From positions 620,001 through 684,000 of the forward strand of contig NZ_VFNH01000001.1 of NCBI RefSeq assembly GCF_006715485.1: a DNA stretch of 64,000 nt, in the 5' to 3' direction. Position 1 is the first letter of the stretch, and every line of letters begins with the position of its first letter. The stretch is from Herbaspirillum sp. SJZ107. Its GTDB lineage: Bacteria; Pseudomonadota; Gammaproteobacteria; Burkholderiales; Burkholderiaceae_D. Shown piece after piece: positions 54,576 to 64,000 of this stretch. The notes beneath the pieces are model-generated. The model worked only from the letters and a program-made list of their open reading frames with translations, had not been told where the DNA came from and made no database searches. A program made the translations under genes and the position numbers.

Positions 54576-55147
54576 GCGCCGCAGCCGTGCGGTCACTTAG
54601 GCAGGCCGGCCTGTCGCTGGTGGAAATGACGGTCGTTCTGGCCGTGGCGACGATGCTGCTGGCGCTGGCGCTGCCGGAACTTGCCGTGCTGGTGCGCAAC
54701 CAGCAGCTGAAGAGCGCCAGCGGCGACCTGTTTGCCGCGCTCGGCCTGGCGCGCAGCCAGGCGCTGGCGCGCGGGCAGACCGTCAAGCTGCTGCCGCGCG
54801 ATCCGCTCGGTGCCGACTGGCGCCGCGGCTGGCGCGTGTTCGTCGACCGCGACGGCGACGGCCAGCCGGGGCCCGGCGACGACATCATTGCCGAGCACGA
54901 TCCGCTACCCGACGGCGTGGCGGTCGCCTTTGCCTTCACCAGCCCTGCGCCGCCTTACTATATCGCCTACAATGGCGCCGGACGCAGCTGCAGCGACAGC
55001 AACAGCGCGGCAGCGCGCTACGGCACGCTGTCGCTGTTCCACGGCGGCGCGATCCGCCGTATTAAAATCAACATGCTGGGGCGGGCGCGCAGCTGCGATC
55101 CGGCGCGCGACGCGTCCTGCGACGGCGCCGGGGCGCCGCCGGGATAG
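54572..55147 (+). CDS. fimT: Prepilin-type pseudopilin FimT/GspH
   Basis: 191 residues. Leader cut G13|L14 in AGLSLVEMTVVLAV with Glu at +5. The GspH/FimT C-domain holds FVDRDGDGQPGPGD and LSLFHGGAIRRI. ATG overlaps the pilE stop by four bases. FimT-type pilins have been linked to DNA uptake in other bacteria; that role here is inference. Last gene of the cluster. Confidence 0.88.
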   Translation: MSAAAVRSLRQAGLSLVEMTVVLAVATMLLALALPELAVLVRNQQLKSASGDLFAALGLARSQALARGQTVKLLPRDPLGADWRRGWRVFVDRDGDGQPGPGDDIIAEHDPLPDGVAVAFAFTSPAPPYYIAYNGAGRSCSDSNSAAARYGTLSLFHGGAIRRIKINMLGRARSCDPARDASCDGAGAPPG

Positions 55148-55201
55148 CCGCGGCATAGCCGCGGGGACGCCCACCGTACCCAGACGAAACCGAAAGACAC
55201 C

Positions 55202-56329
55202 GTGCAGACACCGAACAAGATCACAAGCGACAGCGAAGGCATGGCGCTCGCCCTGGAATGGGCCGCCAAGGGCATGACGATCACCGCGCCGAACCCGCGT
55301 ATCGGCTGCGTGATCGTGCGCGATGGCGTGGTCATCGGCGCCGGCCATACCCAGCCGGCAGGGCAGGCGCATGCCGAGATCCAGGCGATGCGCGATGCCG
55401 AGCAGCGCGGCCACGATGTGCGCGGCGCCACCGCCTACGTCACGCTCGAGCCCTGCAGCCACTACGGCCGCACGCCGCCGTGCTCGAACGCGCTGGTGCA
55501 GGCCGGGCTGGGCCGGGTGGTGGCGGCGATGGTCGACCCGAATCCGCTGGTGGCGGGACGCGGCATGGCGCAGCTGGAAGCGGCCGGCATCGCGGTCCGC
55601 CAGGGCGTGCTGGCCGAGCAGGCCTACGAACTGAACATCGGCTTCTTCACGCGCATGCGCCATGGCCGGCCCTGGGTGCGCCTGAAGACGGCGGCCAGCC
55701 TGGACGGCATGACGGCGCTGGACAGCGGCGAGAGCCAGTGGATCACCAGCCCGGAAGCGCGCGCCGACGGCCATGCCTGGCGCGCCCGCGCCAGCGCGAT
55801 CCTGACCGGCATCGGCACCGTCAAGGCCGACGATCCGCAACTGACCGTGCGCGATGTCGCGGCGCCCGAGGGCTTTACCCCGGTGCCGCCGCGCCGCGTG
55901 ATCGTCGACAGCCGCCTCGATATCGCCCTGGACGCGCGCATCCTGCAGGGCGAACCCTGCTGGATCGTGGCCGCCGTCCCGAACCCGGACAAGGAAGCCG
56001 CGCTGCGCGCCGCCGGCCACGAGATCATCATGCTGGCGAACGCCCACGGCAAGGTCGACCTGCCGGCGCTGATGCTGGAACTGGGCCGGCGCGAGATCAA
56101 CGAGCTGCATGTCGAGGCCGGGTCCAGGCTGAATGCCTCGCTGCTGCGCGAAGGCTGTGTCGACGAGCTGCTGGTCTACCTGGCCCCGAACCTGATCGGG
56201 CCGGGGCAGGGCATGTTCGCGCTGCCGCCGCTTGCGCACCTGGCCGACAAAGTCGCGCTGCGCTTCCACGCCGTGAGCCAGGTCGGCCCGGACCTGCGCA
56301 TCCTGGCGCGCTTTCCAGACAAAACCTGA
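55202..56329 (+). CDS. ribD: Bifunctional riboflavin deaminase/reductase RibD
   Basis: 375 residues. The N-terminal zinc deaminase has HAE (57-59) and PCSHYGRTPPC (84-94); the C-terminal reductase (about 155-375) has the NADPH site region ASLDGMTALDSGESQWIT. It carries out the second and third steps of riboflavin synthesis. GTG 55202 is the start with the family N-terminus. No FMN riboswitch signature precedes it. Followed by ribE 66 bases on. Confidence 0.96.
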   Translation: MQTPNKITSDSEGMALALEWAAKGMTITAPNPRIGCVIVRDGVVIGAGHTQPAGQAHAEIQAMRDAEQRGHDVRGATAYVTLEPCSHYGRTPPCSNALVQAGLGRVVAAMVDPNPLVAGRGMAQLEAAGIAVRQGVLAEQAYELNIGFFTRMRHGRPWVRLKTAASLDGMTALDSGESQWITSPEARADGHAWRARASAILTGIGTVKADDPQLTVRDVAAPEGFTPVPPRRVIVDSRLDIALDARILQGEPCWIVAAVPNPDKEAALRAAGHEIIMLANAHGKVDLPALMLELGRREINELHVEAGSRLNASLLREGCVDELLVYLAPNLIGPGQGMFALPPLAHLADKVALRFHAVSQVGPDLRILARFPDKT

Positions 56330-56395
56330 GCGCGCAAACGGGCAATCCTGAATCATCAATCGAGTCATCCAAGAAAAACTGAAGGAACAAGACGT

Positions 56396-57034
56396 ATGTT
56401 TACTGGAATCGTCGCTGCCGTCGGCAGCATCAAGTCGGTCACCCCGCTGGCAAACGGCAACGATGCGGGCGTGCGCCTGGCCATCGACGCCGGCGGCCTG
56501 CCGCTGGCGGACGTCGCGCTGGGCGACTCGATCGCCATCAACGGCGCCTGCATGACCGTGGTCGAGAAGGACGAGCGCGCCTTCGTGGTCGACGTCTCGC
56601 GCGAAAGCCTGAACCGTACCGCCGGCCTCGACCAGCCGGGCGAGGTCAACCTGGAAAAGGCGCTGACCCTGGCCGAGCGCCTCGGCGGCCACCTGGTGTC
56701 GGGCCACGTCGATGGCCTCGGTACCGTGCACAGCTTCGAGCAGGTCGGCGAATCGTACAAGCTGATGGTGGATGCGCCGGCCGAGCTGGGCAAGTTCCTC
56801 GCCTATAAAGGTTCGGTGGTCGTCAACGGCGTCTCGCTGACCGTCAACGACGTCGAGGACGTGGCGGCAAGCGGTACCGGCAAGCCGGCCTGCTGCCGCT
56901 TCTCGATCAACCTGATCCCGCACACCATCGCGGTCACCACCCTGAAGCACCTGTCCGCCGGCGCCAAGGTCAACCTCGAGATCGACCTGATCGCGCGCTA
57001 TGTCGAGCGCATGCTGAGCGCCGCCAAGGTCTGA
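56396..57034 (+). CDS. ribE: Riboflavin synthase alpha subunit
   Basis: 212 residues with two tandem lumazine-binding barrels (about 1-97 and 98-200). The N-terminal MFTGIV and the second-repeat SGHVDG signatures are present. It dismutates 6,7-dimethyl-8-ribityllumazine to riboflavin. AGGAAC precedes the ATG. Confidence 0.96.
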   Translation: MFTGIVAAVGSIKSVTPLANGNDAGVRLAIDAGGLPLADVALGDSIAINGACMTVVEKDERAFVVDVSRESLNRTAGLDQPGEVNLEKALTLAERLGGHLVSGHVDGLGTVHSFEQVGESYKLMVDAPAELGKFLAYKGSVVVNGVSLTVNDVEDVAASGTGKPACCRFSINLIPHTIAVTTLKHLSAGAKVNLEIDLIARYVERMLSAAKV

Positions 57035-57115
57035 TTTCCCGGGCGTAAACGTGCCCGCCTGTCCGCATTTCGCGTAGACTGCCCGATGGCATTTGTTCAT
57101 CGACAAGGACGTGAA

Positions 57116-59095
57116 ATGAAACAGGTAAATACCAGGGCGTTGGTGCGCGGCGCAACGCTGGCCACGGTGCTGGCAAGCGCGCTGTCCGCCGCCGGCCTCT
57201 GCTCGGCCGAGCCGGCCGCCATGCGCAGTTACCGCGCACTGGCAATGACTGCCGCCGGCGACCGCATCGCCGCGATCGAAACGGTGGACGGGGACAAGCG
57301 GGCGCCGCACGTCACGGTGCGCGAGACCGCCGGCGGTCGGATCGCCGCTACCTATGAAAGCGTCGCCTGCGGGCAATGCCGTTTCGATGCGCCGGCCTGG
57401 TCGCCCGACGGCAGTTCGATGGCCCTGGTCGGGACCGATGCCAAGGCCGGCACCGCCAGCGTGCTCGTGCTGCGCGACGGCAAGCTGGCCACCGTCGCCA
57501 CGCTCAAGGGCGTCGCCAACACGGTGCGCTGGTCGCCGGACGGGCGTCAGCTTGCCTTCCTGGCCACCGTCAACGCCAGGAAACTGACCGGCGCCGTCGA
57601 AGCCGGCGCGCGCCAGGTCGGCGAAATCGGCCTGGCGCAGGAAGAGGACGAGCAGCGCATCGCGCTCGTCGCCGTCGATGGGCCGGCCGGCGCCGGGATG
57701 CGCCTGGTATCCCCGGGCGACACCTTCATCTACGAATACGACTGGACCCCGGACGGCAAGGGCTTCGTCGTCACCAGCGCCAAGGGCAACGGCGACAACA
57801 ACTGGTGGATCGCGACGCTGGGCCATGTCGATGCCGCCAGCGGCAAGCTACGCGTACTGGCAGCGCCGAAGATGCAGATGAACATGCCGCACGTGTCGCC
57901 GGACGGCCGTACGGTCGCCTTCATCGGCGGCCTGATGAGCGATTTCGGCTCGGTCGGCGGCGATGTCTTCACGGTGCCGATCGGGGGCGGCGAGCCGGCC
58001 GATATCACGCCGGGTTTCAAGGGCAGCTTCAACGGCATCAGCTGGCGCGGCGCGGCCCTGCTGGCCTCGGTACAGGCCGGTGCCGACACCGGCATCGCCA
58101 GCATCGATCCGGCGGCGCGCAGCGTCCGCCTGCTGTGGCAGGCGCCGGTCTCGGCGTCCGCGGCGCGCGACGGCCGCTTCGTGTTCAGCGCCGATGGCAA
58201 GGTCGCGGCCTCGGTCCAGGAGGACTACGAGCACGGCCCGCGCATCGTCGCCGGACCGCTCGCCTCGCTGGCGCCGATCACCCGCGACAACGACGGTTTC
58301 GCGCCGCAGGTGACGGCGCGCAGCATTGCCTGGACCAACGAAGGCTTCAACGTGCAGGGCTGGCTGGTCGGACCGCGTACGGTCGATCCGGGCAGGAAAT
58401 ACCCGATGATCGTGCAGGTGCACGGCGGCCCGGCGGCGGCCGTCACGCCGCGCTACGTGTCGGGCGGCGAGGGCGGCAACAACCTGGTGCGCGCGCTCGT
58501 GGACAAGGGCTATTTCGTGTTCTTCCCGAATCCGCGCGGCAGCTATGGCCAGGGCCTGGCCTTTTCCAGCGCCAACAAGCGCGATTTCGGCGGCGGCGAC
58601 TGGCGCGACATCCTGGCCGGCGTCGATGCCGTCATCCGCCAGGCGCCGGTGGATGGCGCGCGCCTCGGCCTGATGGGCCATTCCTACGGCGGCTTCATGA
58701 CCATGTGGGGCGTGACCCACAGCCAGCGCTTCAAGGCGGCGGTGGCCAGTGCCGGCATCGCCAACTGGATCAGCTACTACGGCCAGAACGGTATCGACCA
58801 GTGGATGGTGCCCTTCTTCGGCGCCACCATGTACGACGACCCGGCGGTCTATCGCGCGGCCTCGCCGATCGAGTCGATCAAGTCGGCGACCACGCCGACG
58901 CTGGTCATGGTCGGCGAACGCGACGTCGAGTGTCCGCCGGCGCAGTCGCAGGAGTTCTGGCACGGGCTGAAGGCGCAGGGGGTGCCGACGGCGCTCGTCA
59001 TCTACGAGGACGAGGGCCACGCGATCCGCAAGCCGGAGCACGCGGCCGACCAGCGGGTGCGGGTGCTGGCCTGGTTCGACAAGTATTTGCAATAA
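57116..59095 (+). CDS. Secreted S9 family prolyl-oligopeptidase-type peptidase
   Basis: 659 residues. Signal peptide (about 1-30), a WD-like beta-propeller (about 35-390; APAWSPDGSSMALVG) and a C-terminal alpha/beta hydrolase with the nucleophile Ser523 in GHSYGG, Asp in ERDVE and His in EDEGHAI. It fits the dipeptidyl-peptidase/acylaminoacyl-peptidase branch and probably trims peptides in the periplasm. ATG 57116 has AAGGAC upstream and starts the signal peptide. Not clearly linked to the rib genes before it. Confidence 0.93.
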   Translation: MKQVNTRALVRGATLATVLASALSAAGLCSAEPAAMRSYRALAMTAAGDRIAAIETVDGDKRAPHVTVRETAGGRIAATYESVACGQCRFDAPAWSPDGSSMALVGTDAKAGTASVLVLRDGKLATVATLKGVANTVRWSPDGRQLAFLATVNARKLTGAVEAGARQVGEIGLAQEEDEQRIALVAVDGPAGAGMRLVSPGDTFIYEYDWTPDGKGFVVTSAKGNGDNNWWIATLGHVDAASGKLRVLAAPKMQMNMPHVSPDGRTVAFIGGLMSDFGSVGGDVFTVPIGGGEPADITPGFKGSFNGISWRGAALLASVQAGADTGIASIDPAARSVRLLWQAPVSASAARDGRFVFSADGKVAASVQEDYEHGPRIVAGPLASLAPITRDNDGFAPQVTARSIAWTNEGFNVQGWLVGPRTVDPGRKYPMIVQVHGGPAAAVTPRYVSGGEGGNNLVRALVDKGYFVFFPNPRGSYGQGLAFSSANKRDFGGGDWRDILAGVDAVIRQAPVDGARLGLMGHSYGGFMTMWGVTHSQRFKAAVASAGIANWISYYGQNGIDQWMVPFFGATMYDDPAVYRAASPIESIKSATTPTLVMVGERDVECPPAQSQEFWHGLKAQGVPTALVIYEDEGHAIRKPEHAADQRVRVLAWFDKYLQ

Positions 59096-59137
59096 TGTGA
59101 ACAAAGGCACGGCGGGCGTCAGCGCCCGCGACATACC

Positions 59138-60031
59138 ATGACTACCCAGCAAGATAGAAAGCGGATCCATTGGAATCCGCGTCCCCGCAACAGGCCCGGC
59201 CTGCACCTGAAAACCGAAAAGCTGCCTTACCAGCGGCCGGTCATCCCGCAACTGCGCTTTAGTGCGAGCGCCCTGATGGTTGCAGAACGCATCGACGTGA
59301 AAGCGCTGTCCGGCTTCGAGATCATTGCCAAGTCACCGTTCCTGGTGCGGCTCGGAAAGAGCGGCGTGGCCGCGATTTTTCGCTACGGCGCCGTGGTGCT
59401 ATTCAATGCTTCGGGCGATGAAAAGACGCGCCTGCTGGCGGCGATCCGCGCGCATGCATCCGGCGCCGGCGACCATGGCGCCGAGGAGGGCGCCGTGGTC
59501 GATGTCGATCCGGAAGAAGAAGAAGGACCGTCGGGACAATATATCAAGATTAAGAATGCCGACCGGCTGCGCCTGCAGCTGATTGCCGAGGTGATGGCCA
59601 AGGCGACCATGCTGTCGTTCCAGGAACGCCAGGCCGGACGCGATTTCGACCGCAGCGAACCGCTGGCGCGCGACCTGGCCGAAGACGGGCGTTTTTCCGC
59701 CAAGCCATCCGAGCTGCTCAAGGCAGTGGGCAGCATGTTGCTTGCCGAAAGCCGCCTGAACGGCAGGGCGGGCGTGCTCGACCGACCGGATCTGCTGTGG
59801 GACAACCCCGGGCTATCGGGCCTGTATGCCAGGCTGGAAGGCGATTATGAATTGCATGACCGCGCGCTGACTCTCGATCGCAAGCTGACGACGCTGTCGC
59901 ACACGTCGGAGACCCTGGTCGAAACGATGCGCTACCACAGCTCGCACCGGCTCGAGCTCGCGATCCTGCTGCTGATCTTTGTCGAGCTTTGCCTGGCGCT
60001 GTATGGGCACTTCAGCCACGAAATGCCATGA
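59138..60031 (+). CDS. RMD1/YagE (DUF155) family membrane protein
   Basis: 297 residues. The DUF155 core (about 50-265) includes VRLGKSGVAAIFRYGAVVLFN and the NPGLSGLYARLEGDYELHDR block, ending with a C-terminal membrane helix (about 272-292). Eukaryotic relatives (RMND1, RMD1, RMD8) are membrane-anchored; RMND1 supports mitochondrial translation. The bacterial function is not known. An acidic insert (PEEEEGPSG) lies near residue 130. Starts 43 bases after the S9 peptidase. Confidence 0.88.
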   Translation: MTTQQDRKRIHWNPRPRNRPGLHLKTEKLPYQRPVIPQLRFSASALMVAERIDVKALSGFEIIAKSPFLVRLGKSGVAAIFRYGAVVLFNASGDEKTRLLAAIRAHASGAGDHGAEEGAVVDVDPEEEEGPSGQYIKIKNADRLRLQLIAEVMAKATMLSFQERQAGRDFDRSEPLARDLAEDGRFSAKPSELLKAVGSMLLAESRLNGRAGVLDRPDLLWDNPGLSGLYARLEGDYELHDRALTLDRKLTTLSHTSETLVETMRYHSSHRLELAILLLIFVELCLALYGHFSHEMP

Positions 60032-60121
60032 GCTGCACTAAGGCGAGCTCATGACGATGTCCCGCACCGCATGGACAGCCATTCGGACCACCCGATGCGC
60101 CGTTGACGAATACGACAGCGG

Positions 60122-63064
60122 CTAGGGCGCCGAAGCCGGTACCCTAGCCGCTGCGGGTGCAGCAGTTTCCGGATTCAGCACCACCTGCACGTAATTCTCC
60201 GGTGTCAGGTAACGCTGCGCGGTCCGCTTCAGGTCCGCCACGCTCAGTGATTGCACTTCCTTGTCGAAACTGAGGATCGTGCCGGGATCGGTGCCCTCGG
60301 TCAGCGACGTCTGCAGCACCGCCAGCCAGTAGCCGTTTTCCTGCAGCGACTTGCGGTAGGTCTGCAGCCAGTTGGCCTTCACCTTGTCGAGGTCGCCCTG
60401 GTCCGGTCCCTGGCTGCGCACGCGCTCGATTTCGGCAAAGGTTGCCTGCAGCACCTTGTCGACGTTCTTCGGGCCAGTCGGCAGGGTCACGCCGACCGTG
60501 TAGTGGGCATAGGGCACGCGCGTCATCGACCCTTCCATGCCGCCGCCGTAGATCAGGCCCAGCTTTTCGCGCAGCACGTCGATGATGCGGATATTCATCA
60601 CCTCGGTCAGCGCCGACAGGCGCAGTTCTTCCATTTCAGTGACCTCGGCCGGCCCGGTGAAGGTCAGCGACACCGTGCTCTTGTCCTCGAGGCCGCTCTT
60701 CACCTCGCGCTTGACCACGCCCTTGACCGGACGCAGGCCGAGGTCGCGGTAGGCGGTCGGGATGGCAGGGGTCGGCAGGCTGCCGAGGTAGGTCGCCAGC
60801 AGCGGCTTGATCGCTTCGACGTCGAAGCTGCCGACCAGGATGAACGTCAAGTCCTTCGCGCTCGAGAAGCGCTGGCGGTAGATGGCGATCGCGCGGTCGA
60901 GGTCGATGCGGGCGATGTCTTCCGGACGCAGCGCGCGCGGCGCCCGCGGGTTGTTGCCGTACAGCGTGGCGACCAGGGTGTCGCCGAACAGCGCGCCCGG
61001 CTGCGACTGGCGGTTACGCGCCAGTTCCATCTGCTTGCCGATAAAGGATTTGTACAGGTCCTCGTCGCGGCGCACGCCGGCGAACTTCAGCCACGCCATC
61101 TGCAGCATGGTCTCGATGTCGGCGGCGCCGGCGGCGCCGGCCACCACGTCGGTGTTGCTGCCGAGGCCGGCATTGACGGCGGCCGCCTTGCCGGCAAGTA
61201 CCTTGCGCAGGTCGAGCGGCGAGAAATCCTTCAGGCCCATCGCGGCGACGATGGTGTCGGCATAGCGCGCGCTGAACATGTCCTGGTCGTCGAACAGGCT
61301 CTGGCCGCCGAAACGCGCGGCGCTCATCAGGACCTGGTCGTTGCGGAAGGTGGTCGGCTTCAGGATCACCTTGACGCCGTTCGACAGGGTCAGGCGGGTC
61401 AGGCCGAGGTGGGCGTCCAGCGAGCTCGCCACGATGCGGCCCGGCACCGGCGGCTTGTCCATCAGCGTACCGGCCACCGCCTTTTCGTCGTGGGCGCGCA
61501 CCTCGCTGCGTTCGGCGGCAGCCACCGCGGCCAGCAGTTCGGGTCCGGTCGGCAGCGCGGCCCCGGCATCGCCTTTGGCCTGTGATGGGCCGGTATAGAT
61601 CACCAGTTTGCCCGAATCGGCCGGGATGGTGGCGCGTGCATAGGCATTAATTTCGTCGAGGCCGATGCCGGGACCGAGTTCGGTGACGTAGCGGTATTCG
61701 GCGTCGATGCCCGGGATCGATTCGCCTTCCAGGAAGTTGCGCATGAGTTCGTCGGCATGGACCGACGAGTCGGTCTTGTCGCGCTCGTTCCAGGCGCGCG
61801 CGTAGGTGCGCATCATGGTTTTCTTGACCCGCTCCAGTTCGGCTGCGGTGAAGCCGTAGCGTCGTGCGCGTTCGTTTTCCTGCACCAGCGCATCGATGGC
61901 AGCCGTGGCGCCGCCGCCGGCCAGCGAGGCCGCGGCATTGTACGAGCGGTAGCGCGGCGTCAGGCGGCCGAGCGCGCTGCTGGCGCCGAGGAAGGGTGGG
62001 TTGGGCAATTGCGCCAGTTCTTGCAGGCGCGCGTTCAGCATGCCGCTGAACAGTGCTTCGACCAGTTGCTCGCGGTAGCCGCCCACGGTTTCCCGTTCCT
62101 GGAAGGGCTGCACCGGATAGCGGATCAGGATCCCGGCCGGGCCGGCTTCGCGGTCGGTCACGACCAGCGCTTCGGCATCGGTCCGCGCCGGAATCGTGGC
62201 GTAGTTGCGCGGGCGTTCCTGGGGCGGGTTTTTCAAACCATCGAAATGTTTCTTGATCAATTTCTCGGCCTCGGCCGGGGCGATGTCGCCGACCACCACC
62301 ACCGCCATCAGGTCGGGCCGGTACCAGTCGCGGTAGAAGCGGCGCAGCGCGTCCGGCTTGAAGTTGCGCAGCGTGTCTTCCTGGCCGATCGGTAGGCGCT
62401 CGGCGTAGCGCGAGCCGTTGTAGATCTTCGGCATCAGCACTTTCTGCATGCGGTCGCCGGCACCTTTGCCGAGGCGCAGTTCCTCGAGGATGATGTCGCG
62501 TTCCTTGTCGATGTCGGCATCGTTCAGGGTCAGGCCCTGGGCCCAGTCCTGCAGCACCAGGAAGGCCTTGTCGACGTCCTGCTTCTTCTCCGACGGGACC
62601 GGCAGGATGTAGACGGTTTCGTCGAAGCCGGTGTAGGCGTTCAGGTCGGCGCCGAACTTGACGCCGGTGGACTGCAGGTAAGACACCAGCTCGTGCTTCT
62701 TGAAGTTGCGCGAGCCGTTGAAGGCCATGTGCTCGGTGAAGTGGGCCAGGCCGCGCTGGTCCTCGTCTTCGAGGATGGAACCGGCCTTCACCACCAGGCG
62801 CAGCTCGAGCTTGTTTTCCGGCTTGCGGTTGGGCTGGACATACCAGGTGAGGCCATTGGCCAGCTTGCCGACCCTGACCTGGGGACCGATCGGCAGCGGA
62901 TCGTTCAGCTTGAGCGGCGCCAGCTTGGGAGGCGCCGGCTTGCGCGCTGCCGGCGTGGCAGCGGCCGGTGCGCTTGCCTGTGCGATCGCGGGGGCAGTTG
63001 CGGACAGCGACAGCAGCGCGGTGGCGGCCAGGCGGATCAGGATACGGCCAAAACGGGGGAGCAT
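60122..63064 (-). CDS. Two-domain M16 family zinc peptidase (PqqL-like)
   Basis: 980 residues. Signal peptide (about 1-29) and a Pro/Ala-rich linker precede the first M16 domain with the inverted zinc motif HFTEH (108-112) and the distal Glu in IILEELRLG. The second, inactive M16 half (about 560-960) completes the clamshell. This layout resembles PqqL/YddC and other periplasmic zinc proteases that cut unfolded peptides; specificity is unknown. Divergent from ribBA. Confidence 0.93.
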   Translation of the reverse strand: MLPRFGRILIRLAATALLSLSATAPAIAQASAPAAATPAARKPAPPKLAPLKLNDPLPIGPQVRVGKLANGLTWYVQPNRKPENKLELRLVVKAGSILEDEDQRGLAHFTEHMAFNGSRNFKKHELVSYLQSTGVKFGADLNAYTGFDETVYILPVPSEKKQDVDKAFLVLQDWAQGLTLNDADIDKERDIILEELRLGKGAGDRMQKVLMPKIYNGSRYAERLPIGQEDTLRNFKPDALRRFYRDWYRPDLMAVVVVGDIAPAEAEKLIKKHFDGLKNPPQERPRNYATIPARTDAEALVVTDREAGPAGILIRYPVQPFQERETVGGYREQLVEALFSGMLNARLQELAQLPNPPFLGASSALGRLTPRYRSYNAAASLAGGGATAAIDALVQENERARRYGFTAAELERVKKTMMRTYARAWNERDKTDSSVHADELMRNFLEGESIPGIDAEYRYVTELGPGIGLDEINAYARATIPADSGKLVIYTGPSQAKGDAGAALPTGPELLAAVAAAERSEVRAHDEKAVAGTLMDKPPVPGRIVASSLDAHLGLTRLTLSNGVKVILKPTTFRNDQVLMSAARFGGQSLFDDQDMFSARYADTIVAAMGLKDFSPLDLRKVLAGKAAAVNAGLGSNTDVVAGAAGAADIETMLQMAWLKFAGVRRDEDLYKSFIGKQMELARNRQSQPGALFGDTLVATLYGNNPRAPRALRPEDIARIDLDRAIAIYRQRFSSAKDLTFILVGSFDVEAIKPLLATYLGSLPTPAIPTAYRDLGLRPVKGVVKREVKSGLEDKSTVSLTFTGPAEVTEMEELRLSALTEVMNIRIIDVLREKLGLIYGGGMEGSMTRVPYAHYTVGVTLPTGPKNVDKVLQATFAEIERVRSQGPDQGDLDKVKANWLQTYRKSLQENGYWLAVLQTSLTEGTDPGTILSFDKEVQSLSVADLKRTAQRYLTPENYVQVVLNPETAAPAAARVPASAP

Positions 63065-63244
63065 GCGACGCTGTCCTTTTGCTTAAAAATCCATTCTACC
63101 TTGCATTCAGGACTGGACAGTTGTGTACAAGCAGCTAAATGCAAGCCGGATGCGGCCGAGCCCCGGTAAATCCTTTAAAATAGCGGATTCACCTGGCCAG
63201 GTGCACACACCACCGGCCGCTGTCCCCGTACCAAGGAATCCCGC

Positions 63245-64000
63245 ATGTCCATCTCCACTACTCAGGAAATCGTCGACGAACTGCGCGCCGGGCGCATGGT
63301 CATTCTGGTCGACGAGGAAGACCGCGAAAACGAAGGCGACCTGGTCCTGGCCGCCGATTTCGTCACGCCGGAAGCGATCAACTTCATGATCCGCCACGCG
63401 CGCGGCCTGGTCTGCCTGACCCTGTCGGAAGAGATCTGCGACCGTCTCGAACTGCCGATGATGACCACCCGCAACGGCACCTCGTTCGGCACCAATTTCA
63501 CGGTGTCGATCGAAGCCGCCGAGGGCGTCACCACCGGCATCTCGGCGGCCGACCGCGCGCGCACCATCCAAGTCGCCGTGGCCAAGGACGCGAAGCCGGA
63601 AGACCTGGTGCAGCCGGGCCACATCTTCCCGCTGCGCGCGGTCAAGGGCGGCGTGCTGATGCGTGCCGGCCATACCGAAGCCGGCTGCGACCTGACCGAG
63701 ATGGCTGGCCTGACCCCGGCCTCGGTGATCTGCGAGATCATCAAGGAAGACGGCACCATGGCGCGCCTGCCCGACCTGCTCGAGTTCGGCAAGGAGCACA
63801 ACATCAAGATCGGCACCATCGCCGACCTGATCCATTACCGCAGCCAGACCGAGAGCCTGGTCGAGCGCGTGGCCGAGCGTCCGCTCTCGACCGTGCACGG
63901 CGAGTTCCGCCTGGTCGCCTTCCGCGACAAGCCGAGCGGCTGCGCCCACCTGGCGCTGGTGCACGGCGAGCCGGCGCAGGACGAGGAAGCCCTGGTGCGG
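63245..64000 (+). CDS. ribBA: 3,4-dihydroxy-2-butanone-4-phosphate synthase/GTP cyclohydrolase II (partial)
   Basis: The first 252 residues are in the window; the gene runs past the right edge. The DHBP synthase domain is complete (about 1-200): [13 protein letters not shown], the acidic loop, and the [11 protein letters not shown] motif. A GTP cyclohydrolase II-like domain starts at about residue 208 ([10 protein letters not shown]). Only the full sequence can show whether that second domain is active, since the zinc-ligand region lies outside. It makes two precursors of riboflavin, joining ribD and ribE. No FMN riboswitch is seen in the 180-base gap before it. Confidence 0.93.
   Translation, partial: MSISTTQEIVDELRAGRMVILVDEEDRENEGDLVLAADFVTPEAINFMIRHARGLVCLTLSEEICDRLELPMMTTRNGTSFGTNFTVSIEAAEGVTTGISAADRARTIQVAVAKDAKPEDLVQPGHIFPLRAVKGGVLMRAGHTEAGCDLTEMAGLTPASVICEIIKEDGTMARLPDLLEFGKEHNIKIGTIADLIHYRSQTESLVERVAERPLSTVHGEFRLVAFRDKPSGCAHLALVHGEPAQDEEALVR

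Noticed and set aside
54905-57826. 973-codon minus-strand frame across fimT, ribD, ribE and the S9 gene
   Set aside because: It crosses four clear genes and has no domain.
63065-63244. FMN riboswitch before ribBA (also looked for before ribD)
   Set aside because: The conserved AGGG...CCGACCGGCGGT elements are absent.

Overview
The window is a contiguous piece of a GC-rich betaproteobacterial chromosome. Protein families and gene order (argF-argG, ybgC-tolQRAB-pal-cpoB followed by tRNA-Lys, a pilVWX-pilE-fimT pilin cluster, glyA-nrdR, ribD-ribE-ribBA) fit Burkholderiales, most likely Oxalobacteraceae of the Massilia type. This assignment rests on protein resemblance and codon/GC style, not on a database search. 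Genes are dense, on both strands, with many 4-base ATGA/GTGA overlaps inside operons.

Layout: 1-830 is the 3' end of an unrecognised gene. 997-5846 (minus) holds argG, argF, rsgA, a pterin carbinolamine dehydratase and an M48 membrane protease; orn and a large soluble hybrid histidine kinase follow on plus. 9240-17253 has a metallo-beta-lactamase-fold hydrolase, a divergent marR / HPP-CBS pair around a palindromic operator, an NHL propeller fused to an M23 (LytM) peptidase domain, a UPF0149/SEC-C protein, an HSL-type esterase and srkA. 17372-20068 is a giant Ala/Glu coiled-coil protein. 20234-24434 has arfB, a secreted PHB-depolymerase-like esterase, terD, a TerC-like DUF475 protein and a divergent-PAP2 protein. 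24633-29110 is an RND efflux pair with its own promoter and terminator. 29391-34792 has a low-complexity lipoprotein, an NAD(P)HX dehydratase, a histidine phosphatase, a cystine transporter and a 5'-nucleotidase.

34957-36469 is a Fur-box-preceded pair: a tiny Cys protein and a DUF2325 protein. 36662-42619 is an orphan type VI secretion module (vgrG, DUF4123 adaptor, DUF3304-like lipoprotein, DUF2235 phospholipase effector). It turns visibly AT-rich inside the vgrG 3' end and stops just before tRNA-Lys; this is the clearest acquired segment. 42883-48292 is the complete Tol-Pal operon.

From 48614 come a ydfG-type dehydrogenase, glyA behind a convincing ZTP (pfl) riboswitch, nrdR, five minor pilins without pilY1, ribD and ribE, an S9 peptidase, an RMD1/DUF155 membrane protein, a two-domain M16 protease, and the start of ribBA, cut by the window end.

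The most interesting items are the ZTP riboswitch, the Fur-box/DUF2325 pair, the chimeric orphan VgrG module, the NHL-LytM fusion, the 898-residue coiled-coil protein and the two-copy palindromic intergenic repeat. No CRISPR array, integrase, transposase or rRNA was seen.
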